Shown here piece after piece: positions 33,904 to 42,540 of a stretch of 42,540 nucleotides of DNA (its first letter is position 1; every line of letters begins with the position of its first letter). The DNA is from Lachnospiraceae bacterium (lineage in GTDB: Bacteria > Bacillota > Clostridia > Lachnospirales > Lachnospiraceae). The notes beneath the pieces are model-generated. The model saw only the letters and a program-made list of their open reading frames with translations. It did not search any database and had not been told where the DNA came from. A program made the translations under genes and the position numbers. Location: positions 104,718 through 147,257 of the forward strand of contig JAIKZQ010000050.1 in NCBI GenBank assembly GCA_024682075.1. Direction: 5' to 3'.

Positions 33904-35330
33904 TTTCCGGCCTCCGAAAGTTTCTTCTCAAATCTGTCTTTCCTTGGATCAGACGGGATCTTGGTAGGATATTTCCCGTCAAAGCATGCACTGCAGTATT
34001 TATCGCAGCCACTCATCTCTTTCAGGCTCTCTATAGGAAGAAATCCTATGGAATCCGCCCCGGTCAGCGCCGCAATCTCTTCAGGCGTGTGGTGGTTGGC
34101 GATGAGCTTGTCCTCGGAATCAATGTCCACTCCGTAGAAACAGGGATGTCTGAAGGGCGGGGACGAAATGCGGAGATGTATCTCGCTTGCTCCCGCTTCT
34201 CTGAGGATGTTTATGATTCTCTTGCTGGTAGTTCCGCGGACTATCGAATCATCAATGAGGACAACCCTCTTTCCTTCAAGCACGCTTCTTACGGGACTGA
34301 GCTTGATCCTGACGGTATCGGTCCTCTGGTCCTGGGATGGAGCGATGAAGCTCCTGCCCACGTATTTATTCTTGACCAGCCCTATCTCATAGGGTATGCC
34401 GCTTTCCCGCGAATAACCTATGGCGGCATCAAGCCCCGAATCGGGAACCCCGACGACCACATCAGCCTCTACGGGATATTCCCTCGCGAGGATCTCCCCG
34501 GCTCTTACTCTCGTGTCATGCACCGCTATACAATCTATCACAGAATCCGGTCTTGCAAAATAGATATATTCAAAAATACAGGGACTTTTTTCGGGAAGTT
34601 CATCCGCAAAATATGAAGCAGGCTCCTCATAAGGCTTATCTGCCTGAAAAACGATCATTTCACCGGGCTTTACATCCCTGACAAAGCTTGCCCCGACAGC
34701 ATCCAGGGCGCAGCTCTCCGAAGCCACGACAAAGCTTCCGTCCGCCCTCTTACCGTAACAAAGCGGCCGGAATCCATGCGGATCCCGAACCGCCAGTAAT
34801 TTGGTCGAAGACATCATGACCAGACTGTATGCTCCTTCAAGGAACCTTACCGCTGACAGGACAGCTTTCTCTATGCTCTCCGTCCGGATCCTTTCCCTTG
34901 TGATCATGTAACAAATGGTCTCGGTATCGCTTGTCGAATGAAAAATAGCCCCCGACAGCTCCAGAGAATCGCGTAGATCCAGAGAATTGGCAAGATTGCC
35001 GTTATGTGCAAGGGCCAGATTTCCCTTCTGATGGCTCACGACCATGGGCTGGATATTGCTCCTGATGTTTCCGCCCGTTGTGCCGTATCTTACATGACCT
35101 ATCGCCATGCATCCGCCGGGAAGAGACGAAAGCTCGGCCTCTCCGAATACTTCCCCGACAAGTCCCAGGTCCTTGTGAGCCGAAAAGACTCCGTCATCGT
35201 TGACAACGATGCCGCAGCTTTCCTGCCCCCTGTGCTGAAGCGCATAAAGGCCGTGATACACGTCACGGGCTATCCCCCCGTTAAATCCCCCCGTTATGCC
35301 AAATACACCGCATTCCTCATGAATGGCCAT
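33900..35330 (-). CDS. purF: Amidophosphoribosyltransferase
   Basis: 476 aa. First committed step of purine synthesis: PRPP plus glutamine to phosphoribosylamine. The start MAIHEECGVFGI places C7 as the class II amidotransferase nucleophile after removal of a short propeptide, as in Bacillus; AGGAAAAC upstream of 35330 supports it over the longer reading from 35363. The PRPP loop VVLIDDSIVRGTTSKR is intact. SGCDKYCSACF near the C-terminus matches the 4Fe-4S ligands of the Bacillus-type enzyme, which is oxygen-labile. It overlaps carA by 4 nt. Confidence 0.95.
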   Translation of the reverse strand: MAIHEECGVFGITGGFNGGIARDVYHGLYALQHRGQESCGIVVNDDGVFSAHKDLGLVGEVFGEAELSSLPGGCMAIGHVRYGTTGGNIRSNIQPMVVSHQKGNLALAHNGNLANSLDLRDSLELSGAIFHSTSDTETICYMITRERIRTESIEKAVLSAVRFLEGAYSLVMMSSTKLLAVRDPHGFRPLCYGKRADGSFVVASESCALDAVGASFVRDVKPGEMIVFQADKPYEEPASYFADELPEKSPCIFEYIYFARPDSVIDCIAVHDTRVRAGEILAREYPVEADVVVGVPDSGLDAAIGYSRESGIPYEIGLVKNKYVGRSFIAPSQDQRTDTVRIKLSPVRSVLEGKRVVLIDDSIVRGTTSKRIINILREAGASEIHLRISSPPFRHPCFYGVDIDSEDKLIANHHTPEEIAALTGADSIGFLPIESLKEMSGCDKYCSACFDGKYPTKIPSDPRKDRFEKKLSEAGK

Positions 35331-35359
35331 GTCGTTTTCCTGCCTCTCTGCGAATCTGT

Positions 35360-35407
35360 TCAAAATAACCTAAACATCTTACTTGCTCTCATGCTCATCT
35401 GCTTCAT
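35360..35407 (-). CDS. Possible 15-residue leader peptide upstream of purF
   Basis: An in-frame mini-ORF encodes MKQMSMRASKMFRLF and stops 29 nt before the purF ATG. GAGG lies 7 nt upstream of its ATG, a usable ribosome site, directly after the hairpin at 35419-35436. Four of its 15 residues are Met. It may be a chance frame. Confidence 0.25.
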   Translation of the reverse strand: MKQMSMRASKMFRLF

Positions 35408-35418
35408 CTGATAGCCTC

Positions 35419-35436
35419 GCCGTAGCCCGCTACGGC
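35419..35436 (-). other. Hairpin in the pyrG-purF gap
   Basis: GCCGTAGC and GCTACGGC form a perfect 8-bp stem around CC; outward the arms still match at 13 of 16 positions. No T-tract follows, so it is not a simple terminator. It lies in the 143-nt gap between the purF start and the pyrG stop and abuts the GAGG site of the mini-ORF. Confidence 0.45.
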
Positions 35437-35473
35437 TACGTTATCATCTTTGCATATGAACATGATAGCTGCG

Positions 35474-37081
35474 TCAGCTGTTCAGGTTATTTCTTGAACA
35501 GCTTCTTATAAATCCCTTAAATAACGGATGAGCCTTATCGGGTCTTGATTTGAATTCCGGATGATACTGGACTCCCAGATAAAAGTCTTCCTCTGAAAGC
35601 TCCATTTCCTCAACAAGCCTGTTATCGGGTGAAGTTCCGGCAAAGACCGCTCCAGCTGCCTCGAACTTCTCCTTGAACTCATTGTTGAATTCATATCTGT
35701 GCCTGTGACGCTCGGATATCTCCCCGGAGCCGTAGAACTCTTCCAGTTTGCTTCCGGACTTGATGATGCAGGGGTAAGCTCCGAGTCTGAGAGTTCCGCC
35801 TTTATCGATCGAGTCGCTCTGACCCGGCATGAAATCTATGACTTTGTGCTGACAGAGTTCGTCGAACTCGCCGGAATTGGCATCCTCGATACCGAGCACG
35901 TTTCTCGCATATTCTATTACGGCTATCTGCATTCCGAGACATATGCCGAAATACGGGACATGATGGGTCCTGGCGTATTTTGCAGCCGTTATCATGCCCT
36001 CGATGCCTCTGTCTCCGAATCCGCCGGGAACTATGATCCCGTCGATATCTTTGAATACCTCATCCGCATTTTCACCGGTTATCTTTTCCGAATCGATCCA
36101 CTTTATATCAACCTTTGCCGAATTCTCGTATCCGGCATGATGAAGTGCCTCGGCAACCGAAAGATACGCGTCGTGAAGCTGGACATATTTTCCGACAAGT
36201 CCGACCGTCACATGATTCTGAAGATTCTTGATCCTGTCGACCATCTCTCTCCAGTATGCAAGATCCGGATCTTTCGCCTCTATGCCAAGTTCCCTGCACA
36301 CGATTTTGGAAAAGCCGGAGTCTTCAAGCATGAGCGGAGCTTCGTAAAGATGGGGAAGCGTGATGTTTTCTATTACGCAGTCTTCCTTAACATTGCAGAA
36401 ATGAGCGATCTTCTTGAATATCTCGTCCTCAAGAGGTTCATCGCATCTGAGGATAAGGATGTTGGGTGAGACTCCCATGCCTTGCAGTTCCTTGACGGAA
36501 TGCTGTGTGGGCTTGGATTTATGTTCATCCGATCCGTGAAGGAACGGGACAAGCGTCACATGAATGAAAAGAGAATTCTCTCTTCCGACCTCAAGCGAGA
36601 TCTGACGGACAGCCTCTATGAAGGGCTGGGATTCAATGTCTCCGACAGTACCTCCTATCTCCGTTATGACAACATCTGCCGAAGTCTTCTTTCCGACGCT
36701 GTAGACAAAATCCTTGATCTCGTCGGTGATGTGAGGGATTATCTGCACGGTCGAACCGAGATACTCACCCCTTCTTTCACGGTTAAGGACATTCCAGTAC
36801 ACCCTGCCCGATGTGAGATTCGAGTATTTGTTAAGATCCTCGTCAATGAATCTCTCATAATGGCCGAGGTCGAGATCCGTTTCCGCCCCGTCATCCGTGA
36901 CATAGACTTCGCCATGCTGATAAGGACTCATGGTGCCGGGATCGACATTTATATAAGGGTCCAGTTTCTGTGCAGCGACCTTCAGACCTCTTGCCTTGAG
37001 AAGTCTTCCGAGTGACGCTGCGGTTATTCCCTTTCCGAGCCCGGATACAACACCGCCTGTTACGAAGATGTATTTAGTCAT
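35474..37081 (-). CDS. pyrG: CTP synthase
   Basis: 535 aa. Converts UTP to CTP with glutamine as nitrogen source. The amidoligase P-loop [11 protein letters not shown] (8-18) and a C-terminal class I glutaminase with C381 (YFGICLGMQ) and the closing QYHPEF are present. The start at 37081 has GGGAGTGA upstream; a longer reading to 37102 would put that site inside the gene. It follows asnB by 32 nt. Confidence 0.96.
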   Translation of the reverse strand: MTKYIFVTGGVVSGLGKGITAASLGRLLKARGLKVAAQKLDPYINVDPGTMSPYQHGEVYVTDDGAETDLDLGHYERFIDEDLNKYSNLTSGRVYWNVLNRERRGEYLGSTVQIIPHITDEIKDFVYSVGKKTSADVVITEIGGTVGDIESQPFIEAVRQISLEVGRENSLFIHVTLVPFLHGSDEHKSKPTQHSVKELQGMGVSPNILILRCDEPLEDEIFKKIAHFCNVKEDCVIENITLPHLYEAPLMLEDSGFSKIVCRELGIEAKDPDLAYWREMVDRIKNLQNHVTVGLVGKYVQLHDAYLSVAEALHHAGYENSAKVDIKWIDSEKITGENADEVFKDIDGIIVPGGFGDRGIEGMITAAKYARTHHVPYFGICLGMQIAVIEYARNVLGIEDANSGEFDELCQHKVIDFMPGQSDSIDKGGTLRLGAYPCIIKSGSKLEEFYGSGEISERHRHRYEFNNEFKEKFEAAGAVFAGTSPDNRLVEEMELSEEDFYLGVQYHPEFKSRPDKAHPLFKGFIRSCSRNNLNS

Positions 37082-37113
37082 TTTCTTCACTCCCTGTATC
37101 ATGGATAAAGTCT

Positions 37114-38700
37114 TTATTGTCCGCTGGCTCCGTAGTTGGAAAGAACTCTCGCACTGGGATCGTTGACATTACATCCTTCCCATTCCTTGTTAGGCATCCA
37201 GAAATCCTTGACCATCTGGGACTGTCCGGGATAGAAGCTTTCAAAGATCTCCCTGTAGAGAAGCGATTCCTTGGTAAAAGGACGGGCGTGCTTATACTTT
37301 TTGCATCCTTCCCTGAATTCCTCCTCGCTGTACTTCGTCTCTGCATATTCCTTGAGATGATCGACCATCGAGTGTCCGACTGCATCCGAAAAAGCTGCCT
37401 TCTCACGGAAAAGGATCTCATCCGGGAGATAATCAAGCCCCTCAAATGCATGACGGAGCAGATATTTACCCTTGTTATAGTGATTGCGTTTCATCTCGGG
37501 ATCTATTGCCATGCAGTATCTGACAAAATCAAGATCACCAAAAGGAACTCTGGCCTCGAGAGAGTTGACGGATATGCATCTGTCGGCGCGGAGCACGTCA
37601 TACATATGGAGCTCCGACACTCTCTTCTGCGCTTCAAGCTGGAATGCCTCGGCGCTGGGAGCAAAGTCGGTATATTTATAACCGAATATCTCATCGGAGA
37701 CTTCTCCGGTTAAAATGACACGTATGTCAGTCTGCTCATGGATCGCCTTGCAGAGAAGATACATTCCCATGCTGGCTCTGATCGTGGTGATGTCATATGT
37801 TCCGAGAAGATGAATGACATCCGGAAGAGCATTCAGCACATCTTCCTTGGTGATGATGATCTCCGTATGATCCGCACCGAGATAATCGGCAGTCTGTTTC
37901 GCATACTTGAGGTCTATGGCATCCTCGTTCATTCCTATGGCAAATGTACGGATTGGAGTATCCTGACATCTCTGGGCGATGCTGCACACAAGCGATGAAT
38001 CCAGTCCGCCGGACAAAAGAAATCCTACCTTTGCATCGGCGATGAGTCTTTTCTCAACGCCCTTGATGAGCTTTTCCCTTATGTTGGCACACACGGTCTC
38101 GAGATCATCCTTGCAGACCTTGACAGGCTTTGCTATGTCACAGAAGCTTATGAATTTTCCGTCCTTGTAATAATGTCCGGGAGGGAAAGGATAGATCTTT
38201 TCATCGGTGAGACCGATAAGGTTCTTGGGCTCGGAAGCAAAGATCACACTGCCGCCCTTGTCAAACGTGTAATACAGCGGCCTTATTCCGATCGGATCTC
38301 TTGCGGCGATCCATTCATCGTTCCTGCCGTCATAGATCACGCATGCGAATTCGGCATCAAGCTTTTTGAACATCTCGGTTCCGTATTCGAAATACAGGGG
38401 AAGAAGTATCTCGCAATCGCTGTCGCTGACAAAGGAATACCCTTTTGCCTTCAGTTCATCTCTCAGAGGAGCGAATCCGTACACCTCACCATTACAGACC
38501 ACAGCACAGTTATTCAGCTCAAAAGGCTGCATCCCTTCGGGAGTAAGTCCCATTATCGAAAGGCGTCTGAAGCCCAGAAGCCCGCCCTTTGTCTTTATTA
38601 TTCTTGCATCATCGGGGCCTCTCGATGTTGTCTTGTCGAGTGCCTTTGAAAAGGCTTCTTCATCGGCGCCCCTTCCGCACCATGCCATGATCGAACACAT
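37114..38700 (-). CDS. asnB: Asparagine synthase (glutamine-hydrolysing)
   Basis: 528 aa. Makes asparagine from aspartate, ATP and glutamine. C2 after the initiator Met is the class II amidotransferase nucleophile (MCSIMAWCG); the RGPDD, LSIMG and CNGEVYG motifs follow. The synthetase domain has the PP-loop LSGGLDSS (229-236) and later [13 protein letters not shown] and [16 protein letters not shown] lies 7 nt before the ATG. A terminator separates it from glnA upstream, so it may have its own promoter; I found none convincing. Confidence 0.94.
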   Translation of the reverse strand: MCSIMAWCGRGADEEAFSKALDKTTSRGPDDARIIKTKGGLLGFRRLSIMGLTPEGMQPFELNNCAVVCNGEVYGFAPLRDELKAKGYSFVSDSDCEILLPLYFEYGTEMFKKLDAEFACVIYDGRNDEWIAARDPIGIRPLYYTFDKGGSVIFASEPKNLIGLTDEKIYPFPPGHYYKDGKFISFCDIAKPVKVCKDDLETVCANIREKLIKGVEKRLIADAKVGFLLSGGLDSSLVCSIAQRCQDTPIRTFAIGMNEDAIDLKYAKQTADYLGADHTEIIITKEDVLNALPDVIHLLGTYDITTIRASMGMYLLCKAIHEQTDIRVILTGEVSDEIFGYKYTDFAPSAEAFQLEAQKRVSELHMYDVLRADRCISVNSLEARVPFGDLDFVRYCMAIDPEMKRNHYNKGKYLLRHAFEGLDYLPDEILFREKAAFSDAVGHSMVDHLKEYAETKYSEEEFREGCKKYKHARPFTKESLLYREIFESFYPGQSQMVKDFWMPNKEWEGCNVNDPSARVLSNYGASGQ

Positions 38701-38754
38701 TTTATAATCCTCCTGAACTCTGTTTAGGATTTATCATCCGTTTTGAAAGTACTC

Positions 38755-38799
38755 TTATAAAAACGTTATCGGTCGGAAGGCATAGACGCCTCCCGACCG
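38755..38799 (-). terminator. Terminator after glutamine synthetase
   Basis: On the minus strand CGGTCGGGAGGC pairs with GCCTTCCGACCG (12 bp with one G-U), then ATAACGTTTTTAT. It lies 19 nt after the stop at 38819. The T-run is offset by 5 nt, so it may be leaky into asnB. Confidence 0.7.
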
Positions 38800-38818
38800 T
38801 AGTCTCATGATCTTCGGA

Positions 38819-40921
38819 TCATCTTACGGAGAAGAGCATGTCACCGTATGAAGGATAAGGCCAGCACTCGGATGAAACGAGGGTCTCGGCTTCGTCCGCA
38901 GCAGCCCTGAGCTCGCCCATCTTGGGAAGAAGTGTGTCGCGGATCGCTGCACTTTCCTTAATCACATCACCTGCTTCGCCGAGAGCGATGATCGCTTTCT
39001 CAAGCTCACCGCTTCTTGAATAGATCTGGTCAGCCAGGACGGACAGTTTGGAGATGACATCCGTCTCATATGAGCATGCAAGAGATCCCGTGACGGCTTT
39101 CTTGGCTGCAACAGTGTCGGAAAGCTTGTCGGCGTATTCGGTAATTGCGGGAAGGATCTGTCTGTAAGCCATATCCATCATCGCATTTGCTTCGATGCGT
39201 ACCTGCTTGCAATAGTTCTCAAGCATGATCTCGCAACGGGATTCGATCTCTTTTTCGGTGAAGACCTTGTGTGAGGTAAGGAGTTTGACATTCTTCTCGT
39301 CGAGAATGTGAGGCATGCAGTCGGGTGTGGTCCTGTAGTTGCAAAGTCCTCTGACCTCTGTTGCTTCCTTGACCCATGCATCGTCATAACCGTTACCGTT
39401 GAAGAGGATCCTCTTGTGATCCTTGATGGTCTTCTTGATCATCTCATGAAGAGTCTTCTCGAAATCTTCGGCACCCTCAAGTCTGTCTGCGTAGATCTTA
39501 AGTGACTCTGCAACAACTGTGTTGAGCATGATGTTCGCACATGCGATGGAGTTGGAAGAGCCGAGGCTTCTGAATTCGAACTTGTTGCCGGTGAAAGCAA
39601 AAGGTGAAGTTCTGTTACGGTCTGTGGTATCTCTGGGGAATGCGGGAAGGACATCCACTCCCAGTTTCATTATCTTCTTCTCTGCTCCCTCGTAAGGCGC
39701 ATCGTTTTCGATGGCTTCAAGGATGGCACTGAGCTCATCTCCGAGGAATACCGAGATGATTGCGGGAGGTGCCTCGTTTGCTCCGAGTCTGTGATCGTTA
39801 CCTGCGGTAGCGACAGAAAGTCTGAGCAGATCCTGATAATCATCCACGGCCTTGATCACGGCACAGAGGAAAAGAAGGAACTGTGCGTTCTCATAAGGAG
39901 TCTCACCGGGAGAAAGAAGGTTGATGCCGGTATCCGTTGCCATGGACCAGTTGTTATGCTTACCGCTTCCGTTAACGCCTGCAAAGGGCTTCTCATGAAG
40001 CAGACATACAAGTCCGTGTCTTGCAGCGACTTTCTGCATCACTTCCATCATCAGCTGGTTCTGATCGGTTGCGATGTTGGTGGTTGAATAGATGGGTGCA
40101 AGCTCATGCTGTGCAGGTGCAACTTCGTTGTGCTCGGTCTTGGCAAGAATGCCGAGCTTCCAGAGTTCCCGGTTAAGATCGTTCATGAACTCCTGCACTC
40201 TGGGCTTGATGACTCCGAAGTAATGATCATCCATCTCCTGTCCCTTGGGAGGTCTTGATCCGTAAAGAGTCCTTCCGGTATATCTGAGGTCGGGACGCTT
40301 ATCATACATTTCCTTTGTGATGAGGAAATATTCCTGCTCGGGTCCTACCGATGTCCTTACATACTTAGCCGTGTCGTTTCCGAAAAGCTTAAGGATACGG
40401 AGTGCCTGCTTGTTGAGTGCCTCCATGGATCTGAGAAGAGGAGTCTTTTTGTCAAGTGCCTCTCCGCTGTATGAGCAGAATGCGGTGGGAATGCAAAGAG
40501 TCTTATCCTTGATGAATGCGTAAGAAGTGGGATCCCATGCGGTATATCCTCTTGCTTCGAATGTAGCTCTGATACCGCCCGAAGGGAAAGATGATGCGTC
40601 AGGCTCGCCCTGAATGAGTTCCTTGCCTGAGAATTCCATTATGACACTGCCGTCAGGTGAAGGTGTGATGAATGAATCGTGCTTCTCTGCAGTGATTCCG
40701 GTGAGAGGCTGGAACCAGTGAGTGAAGTGGGTTGCGCCCTTTTCAAGAGCCCATTCCTTCATTGCCTGGGCAACATACTCTGCAATCTTGGGATCAAGCT
40801 TCTTTCCCTCATCAATGGTCTTTCTGAGTGAAGCGTAGACCTTTGATGAAAGCCTTGCTCTCATCTGACGATCGTCAAAAACAAGTTCTCCAAAATACTC
40901 CGGTACTGAATGTGTTTCCAT
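38819..40921 (-). CDS. glnA: Glutamine synthetase type III
   Basis: 700 aa, the size of type III (GlnN) enzymes and much longer than type I (about 445). Makes glutamine from glutamate, ammonia and ATP. Type III features are visible: an N-terminal region [55 protein letters not shown] and [19 protein letters not shown]. The start at 40921 is set by AGGAGG 8 nt upstream; an upstream reading to 40951 crosses that site. The leader contains a terminator-like hairpin. Downstream genes nearly all consume glutamine amide nitrogen. Confidence 0.95.
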   Translation of the reverse strand: METHSVPEYFGELVFDDRQMRARLSSKVYASLRKTIDEGKKLDPKIAEYVAQAMKEWALEKGATHFTHWFQPLTGITAEKHDSFITPSPDGSVIMEFSGKELIQGEPDASSFPSGGIRATFEARGYTAWDPTSYAFIKDKTLCIPTAFCSYSGEALDKKTPLLRSMEALNKQALRILKLFGNDTAKYVRTSVGPEQEYFLITKEMYDKRPDLRYTGRTLYGSRPPKGQEMDDHYFGVIKPRVQEFMNDLNRELWKLGILAKTEHNEVAPAQHELAPIYSTTNIATDQNQLMMEVMQKVAARHGLVCLLHEKPFAGVNGSGKHNNWSMATDTGINLLSPGETPYENAQFLLFLCAVIKAVDDYQDLLRLSVATAGNDHRLGANEAPPAIISVFLGDELSAILEAIENDAPYEGAEKKIMKLGVDVLPAFPRDTTDRNRTSPFAFTGNKFEFRSLGSSNSIACANIMLNTVVAESLKIYADRLEGAEDFEKTLHEMIKKTIKDHKRILFNGNGYDDAWVKEATEVRGLCNYRTTPDCMPHILDEKNVKLLTSHKVFTEKEIESRCEIMLENYCKQVRIEANAMMDMAYRQILPAITEYADKLSDTVAAKKAVTGSLACSYETDVISKLSVLADQIYSRSGELEKAIIALGEAGDVIKESAAIRDTLLPKMGELRAAADEAETLVSSECWPYPSYGDMLFSVR

Positions 40922-40941
40922 GTTATGTTCCTCCTTTTTTT

Positions 40942-41003
40942 GGAAAAACACAAAAAAGACAAAGACGCCTTTTTTGTGAGTTACAAAAAAAGACGCCTTT
41001 GCC
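40942..41003 (-). promoter_or_regulatory. Terminator-like attenuator in the glnA leader
   Basis: As RNA, GGCAAAGGCGUC (complement of 40992-41003) pairs with GGCGUCUUUGUC (complement of 40958-40969) using several G-U pairs; inner U and A runs extend the stem. UUUUUUGUGUUUUU follows. It lies between the promoter (41016-41044) and the glnA site, so it would stop transcription unless relieved. The U-tract can also pair with the A-run at the Shine-Dalgarno sequence. Confidence 0.7.
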
Positions 41004-41015
41004 TTTTCAAGTGAT

Positions 41016-41044
41016 AAAATACTACTGCAAAATCATGTTGTCAA
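41016..41044 (-). promoter_or_regulatory. Sigma-A promoter of glnA
   Basis: On the minus strand, TTGACA (perfect -35, 41039-41044), 17 nt, TATTTT (-10, 41016-41021). The predicted start is only a few bases before the attenuator hairpin. It lies in the gap after the sensor-kinase stop (41089). Confidence 0.75.
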
Positions 41045-41088
41045 TATACAGGAAGCGATTTCTTCCAGAATCGATACATCACTTCGTA

Positions 41089-42066
41089 TCATCTTACTCT
41101 TTCCTGGGTAAGATCAAGAATAAACGTACTTCCTTTTCCGATAACGCTCTCCGCACTGATCCTGATGGAAAGAAGGTCTGCCGCCTTTTTGGCAAGGTAA
41201 AGTCCGAGTCCGCTTGATCTATTCTCAATCCGTCCGTTCGTTCCCGTATATCCTTTTTCAAAGATCCTGGGAAGATCCTCGGGTGCGATCCCTATTCCGG
41301 TATCTGAAACACTCAAAACAGAATCCTTAACGGCTATCGTCACAGATCCCGAAGATGTATATTTGACTGCATTTGACAGAAGCTGATCAAGGATGCAGAT
41401 GAACCACTTTCTGTCACTCACTATTGTCGCATCGGTCTTCTCGTAATTCAGCTGCAGCTTCTTCTCGAAAAACTGCGGGGCAAACTTTCGTACCGATTCA
41501 CATATAAGAGTATCGAGATCATATTCACGGATAACCAGATCATTGGTACCGCTCCCGATGCGGATATACTGTAACACCATCTCAACATACTGTTCTATTC
41601 TCGACAGTTCGATCAGCAGAGCATGATGCTCCGGAGTATCATCGGAAAGCTTAAGGCGCATGACCGCGATGGGAGTCTTGATCTGGTGAACCCACGCGGT
41701 ATAATAATCGATCATATCCTGCTTATCGGAAGATTCTTCATCATAAACCTTCTCCATAAGTTCACCGAGTGCTTTTATGATCTCAATGTAATCCTCCTCA
41801 GCAAGGGATTCCGCATCCGGAAGATTCCTCCATTCGGATGCCACTGAGGAAAGTACCGACATCCTCCGGTTTCTTTTTCTGTTTTCAGATATCATATCGA
41901 TGACGAAGATCACGACCATCACCACAAATGTAAGTATGACCGCATATATCATCGGTTCCGTAATGATGTCATAAAGTGCAAAAATGGTAGCGTTTGCTGC
42001 GACCATCACAGCAAACACTGCCATTACTCTTATATTTTTACGGATAACTTCCTTTAAGATCTTCAT
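41089..42066 (-). CDS. BceS-like intramembrane-sensing histidine kinase
   Basis: 325 aa. Two closely spaced membrane helices (about 12-32 and 38-58) with almost no external loop, then H127 in the WVHQIKTPIAVM motif typical of BceS/GraS kinases, an N-box DQLLSNAVKYT, DTGIGI and SSGLGLYL. Such kinases usually sense cell-wall antibiotics through a partner BceAB ABC transporter; none is in the window. Its ATG overlaps the regulator stop by 4 nt. Confidence 0.92.
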   Translation of the reverse strand: MKILKEVIRKNIRVMAVFAVMVAANATIFALYDIITEPMIYAVILTFVVMVVIFVIDMISENRKRNRRMSVLSSVASEWRNLPDAESLAEEDYIEIIKALGELMEKVYDEESSDKQDMIDYYTAWVHQIKTPIAVMRLKLSDDTPEHHALLIELSRIEQYVEMVLQYIRIGSGTNDLVIREYDLDTLICESVRKFAPQFFEKKLQLNYEKTDATIVSDRKWFICILDQLLSNAVKYTSSGSVTIAVKDSVLSVSDTGIGIAPEDLPRIFEKGYTGTNGRIENRSSGLGLYLAKKAADLLSIRISAESVIGKGSTFILDLTQERVR

Positions 42067-42539
42067 GATATGATGTAGCCGCTTCCGGGTCTTGTGACTA
42101 TCACATTCTTCAGTCCGACTTCCTCAAGTTTCTTCCTGAGGCGTGTGACATTGACCGTCAGCGTATTTTCCTCGACAAAGCAGTTATCATCCCAAAGTCT
42201 TACCATCAGAGTATAACGGCTCACGATCCTCCCTTTGTTATCCAGAAGAGTCTGAAGGATCCTCATTTCATTTTTGGTAAGTTCTGTCCTCTTTCCTTCG
42301 AAAGTGACACTGCTGTCATTAGTGTTCAGCTCGGCTCCGTGAAAATCAATCATACCTGAACTTCCCGACAATTCGTAGGAACGTCTAAGTATCGCCTGAA
42401 CCTTGGCATTCAGCACCATCGGATCCACGGGCTTTGCGATAAAATCATCCCCGCCCATATTGATCGCCATGACCAGATTCATATTATCCGATGCGGATGA
42501 CAGGAAAACTATCGGAACGGTAGAGATCTTTCTTATCTC
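42063..42539 (-). CDS. OmpR-family response regulator, 5' end missing
   Basis: The frame is open through the right edge (EIRKISTVPIVFLSSASDN precedes the first internal ATG), so only the 3' part is present. Visible: the end of the receiver (VFLSSASDN, MGGDDFIAKPVDP with the conserved Lys) and a complete winged-helix DNA-binding domain (ELTKNEMRILQTLLDNKG, SRYTLMVRLWDD, NTLTVNVTRLRKKLEEVG). It pairs with the BceS-like kinase by a 4-nt overlap. The phospho-Asp is outside the window. Confidence 0.92.
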   Translation of the reverse strand, partial: EIRKISTVPIVFLSSASDNMNLVMAINMGGDDFIAKPVDPMVLNAKVQAILRRSYELSGSSGMIDFHGAELNTNDSSVTFEGKRTELTKNEMRILQTLLDNKGRIVSRYTLMVRLWDDNCFVEENTLTVNVTRLRKKLEEVGLKNVIVTRPGSGYIIS

Positions 42540-42540
42540 A

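Noticed and set aside
40958..41003. Glutamine riboswitch or c-di-GMP riboswitch in the glnA leader
   Set aside because: The leader is too short and lacks the conserved junctions of either class; a simple terminator-like stem explains it.
1..42540. CRISPR arrays, tRNA/rRNA genes, insertion sequences, prophage genes
   Set aside because: No regularly spaced repeats, cloverleaf-like sequences, transposase or phage proteins were recognised on either strand.

Overview
The window (about 42.5 kb) looks like chromosomal DNA of a motile, Gram-positive anaerobe of the class Clostridia, most likely Lachnospiraceae. The evidence is protein style: flagellins, a LacI-type sensor joined to GGDEF, type III glutamine synthetase, a DUF5711-like protein, a BceS-like kinase, strong AGGAGG-type ribosome binding sites, and mid-40s G+C judged by eye. 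I see no tRNA, rRNA, CRISPR array, insertion sequence or phage gene. Both edge genes are cut by the window.

Layout. 1-1.8 kb (+): 3' part of a sugar-binding-like sensor joined to a diguanylate cyclase, ending at a strong terminator. 1.8-4.7 kb (-): an esterase and a lipoteichoic-acid-synthase/OpgB-like membrane sulfatase-fold enzyme with a nonapeptide-repeat tail. 4.8-8.1 kb (+): three soluble proteins of unknown function. 8.2-11.7 kb (-): two flagellins in tandem, one carrying a zinc metalloprotease domain (flagellinolysin), behind a sigma-28-like -10 and a 22-bp palindrome. 11.8-19.5 kb (-): a tightly packed run pfkA-dnaX-ybaB-recR-galM-(DUF5711-like)-(lipoprotein). 19.5-29.4 kb (-): a signalling operon from one good sigma-A promoter. 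It encodes a REC-GGDEF-REC-HD-GYP regulator, two membrane hybrid histidine kinases (the second fused to a DegV/FakB-like fatty-acid-binding domain), a membrane protein with dead GGDEF and EAL domains, and a small protein. 29.5-41.0 kb (-): glutamine synthetase III followed by four glutamine amidotransferase functions (AsnB, PyrG, PurF, CarA) and CarB. 41.1-42.5 kb (-): a BceS-like kinase and the 3' part of its response regulator.

How the parts may work together. Cyclic di-GMP is the main signalling theme: one GGDEF at the left edge, and one GGDEF, one HD-GYP and degenerate GGDEF/EAL modules in the central operon. Flagellins lie nearby. The kinase with a C-terminal DegV domain suggests that fatty acid or acyl-phosphate state could feed into c-di-GMP control; this is inference. 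The right third gathers glutamine synthesis and its main amide-nitrogen consumers. Its leading gene, glnA (type III), has a clear promoter followed at once by a terminator-like hairpin, so control by attenuation is likely.

Best candidates for something undescribed: the kinase-REC-DegV fusion and its operon, the three-gene unknown cluster at 4.9-8.1 kb, and the glnA leader. The protease-bearing flagellin is a striking member of an already described family.
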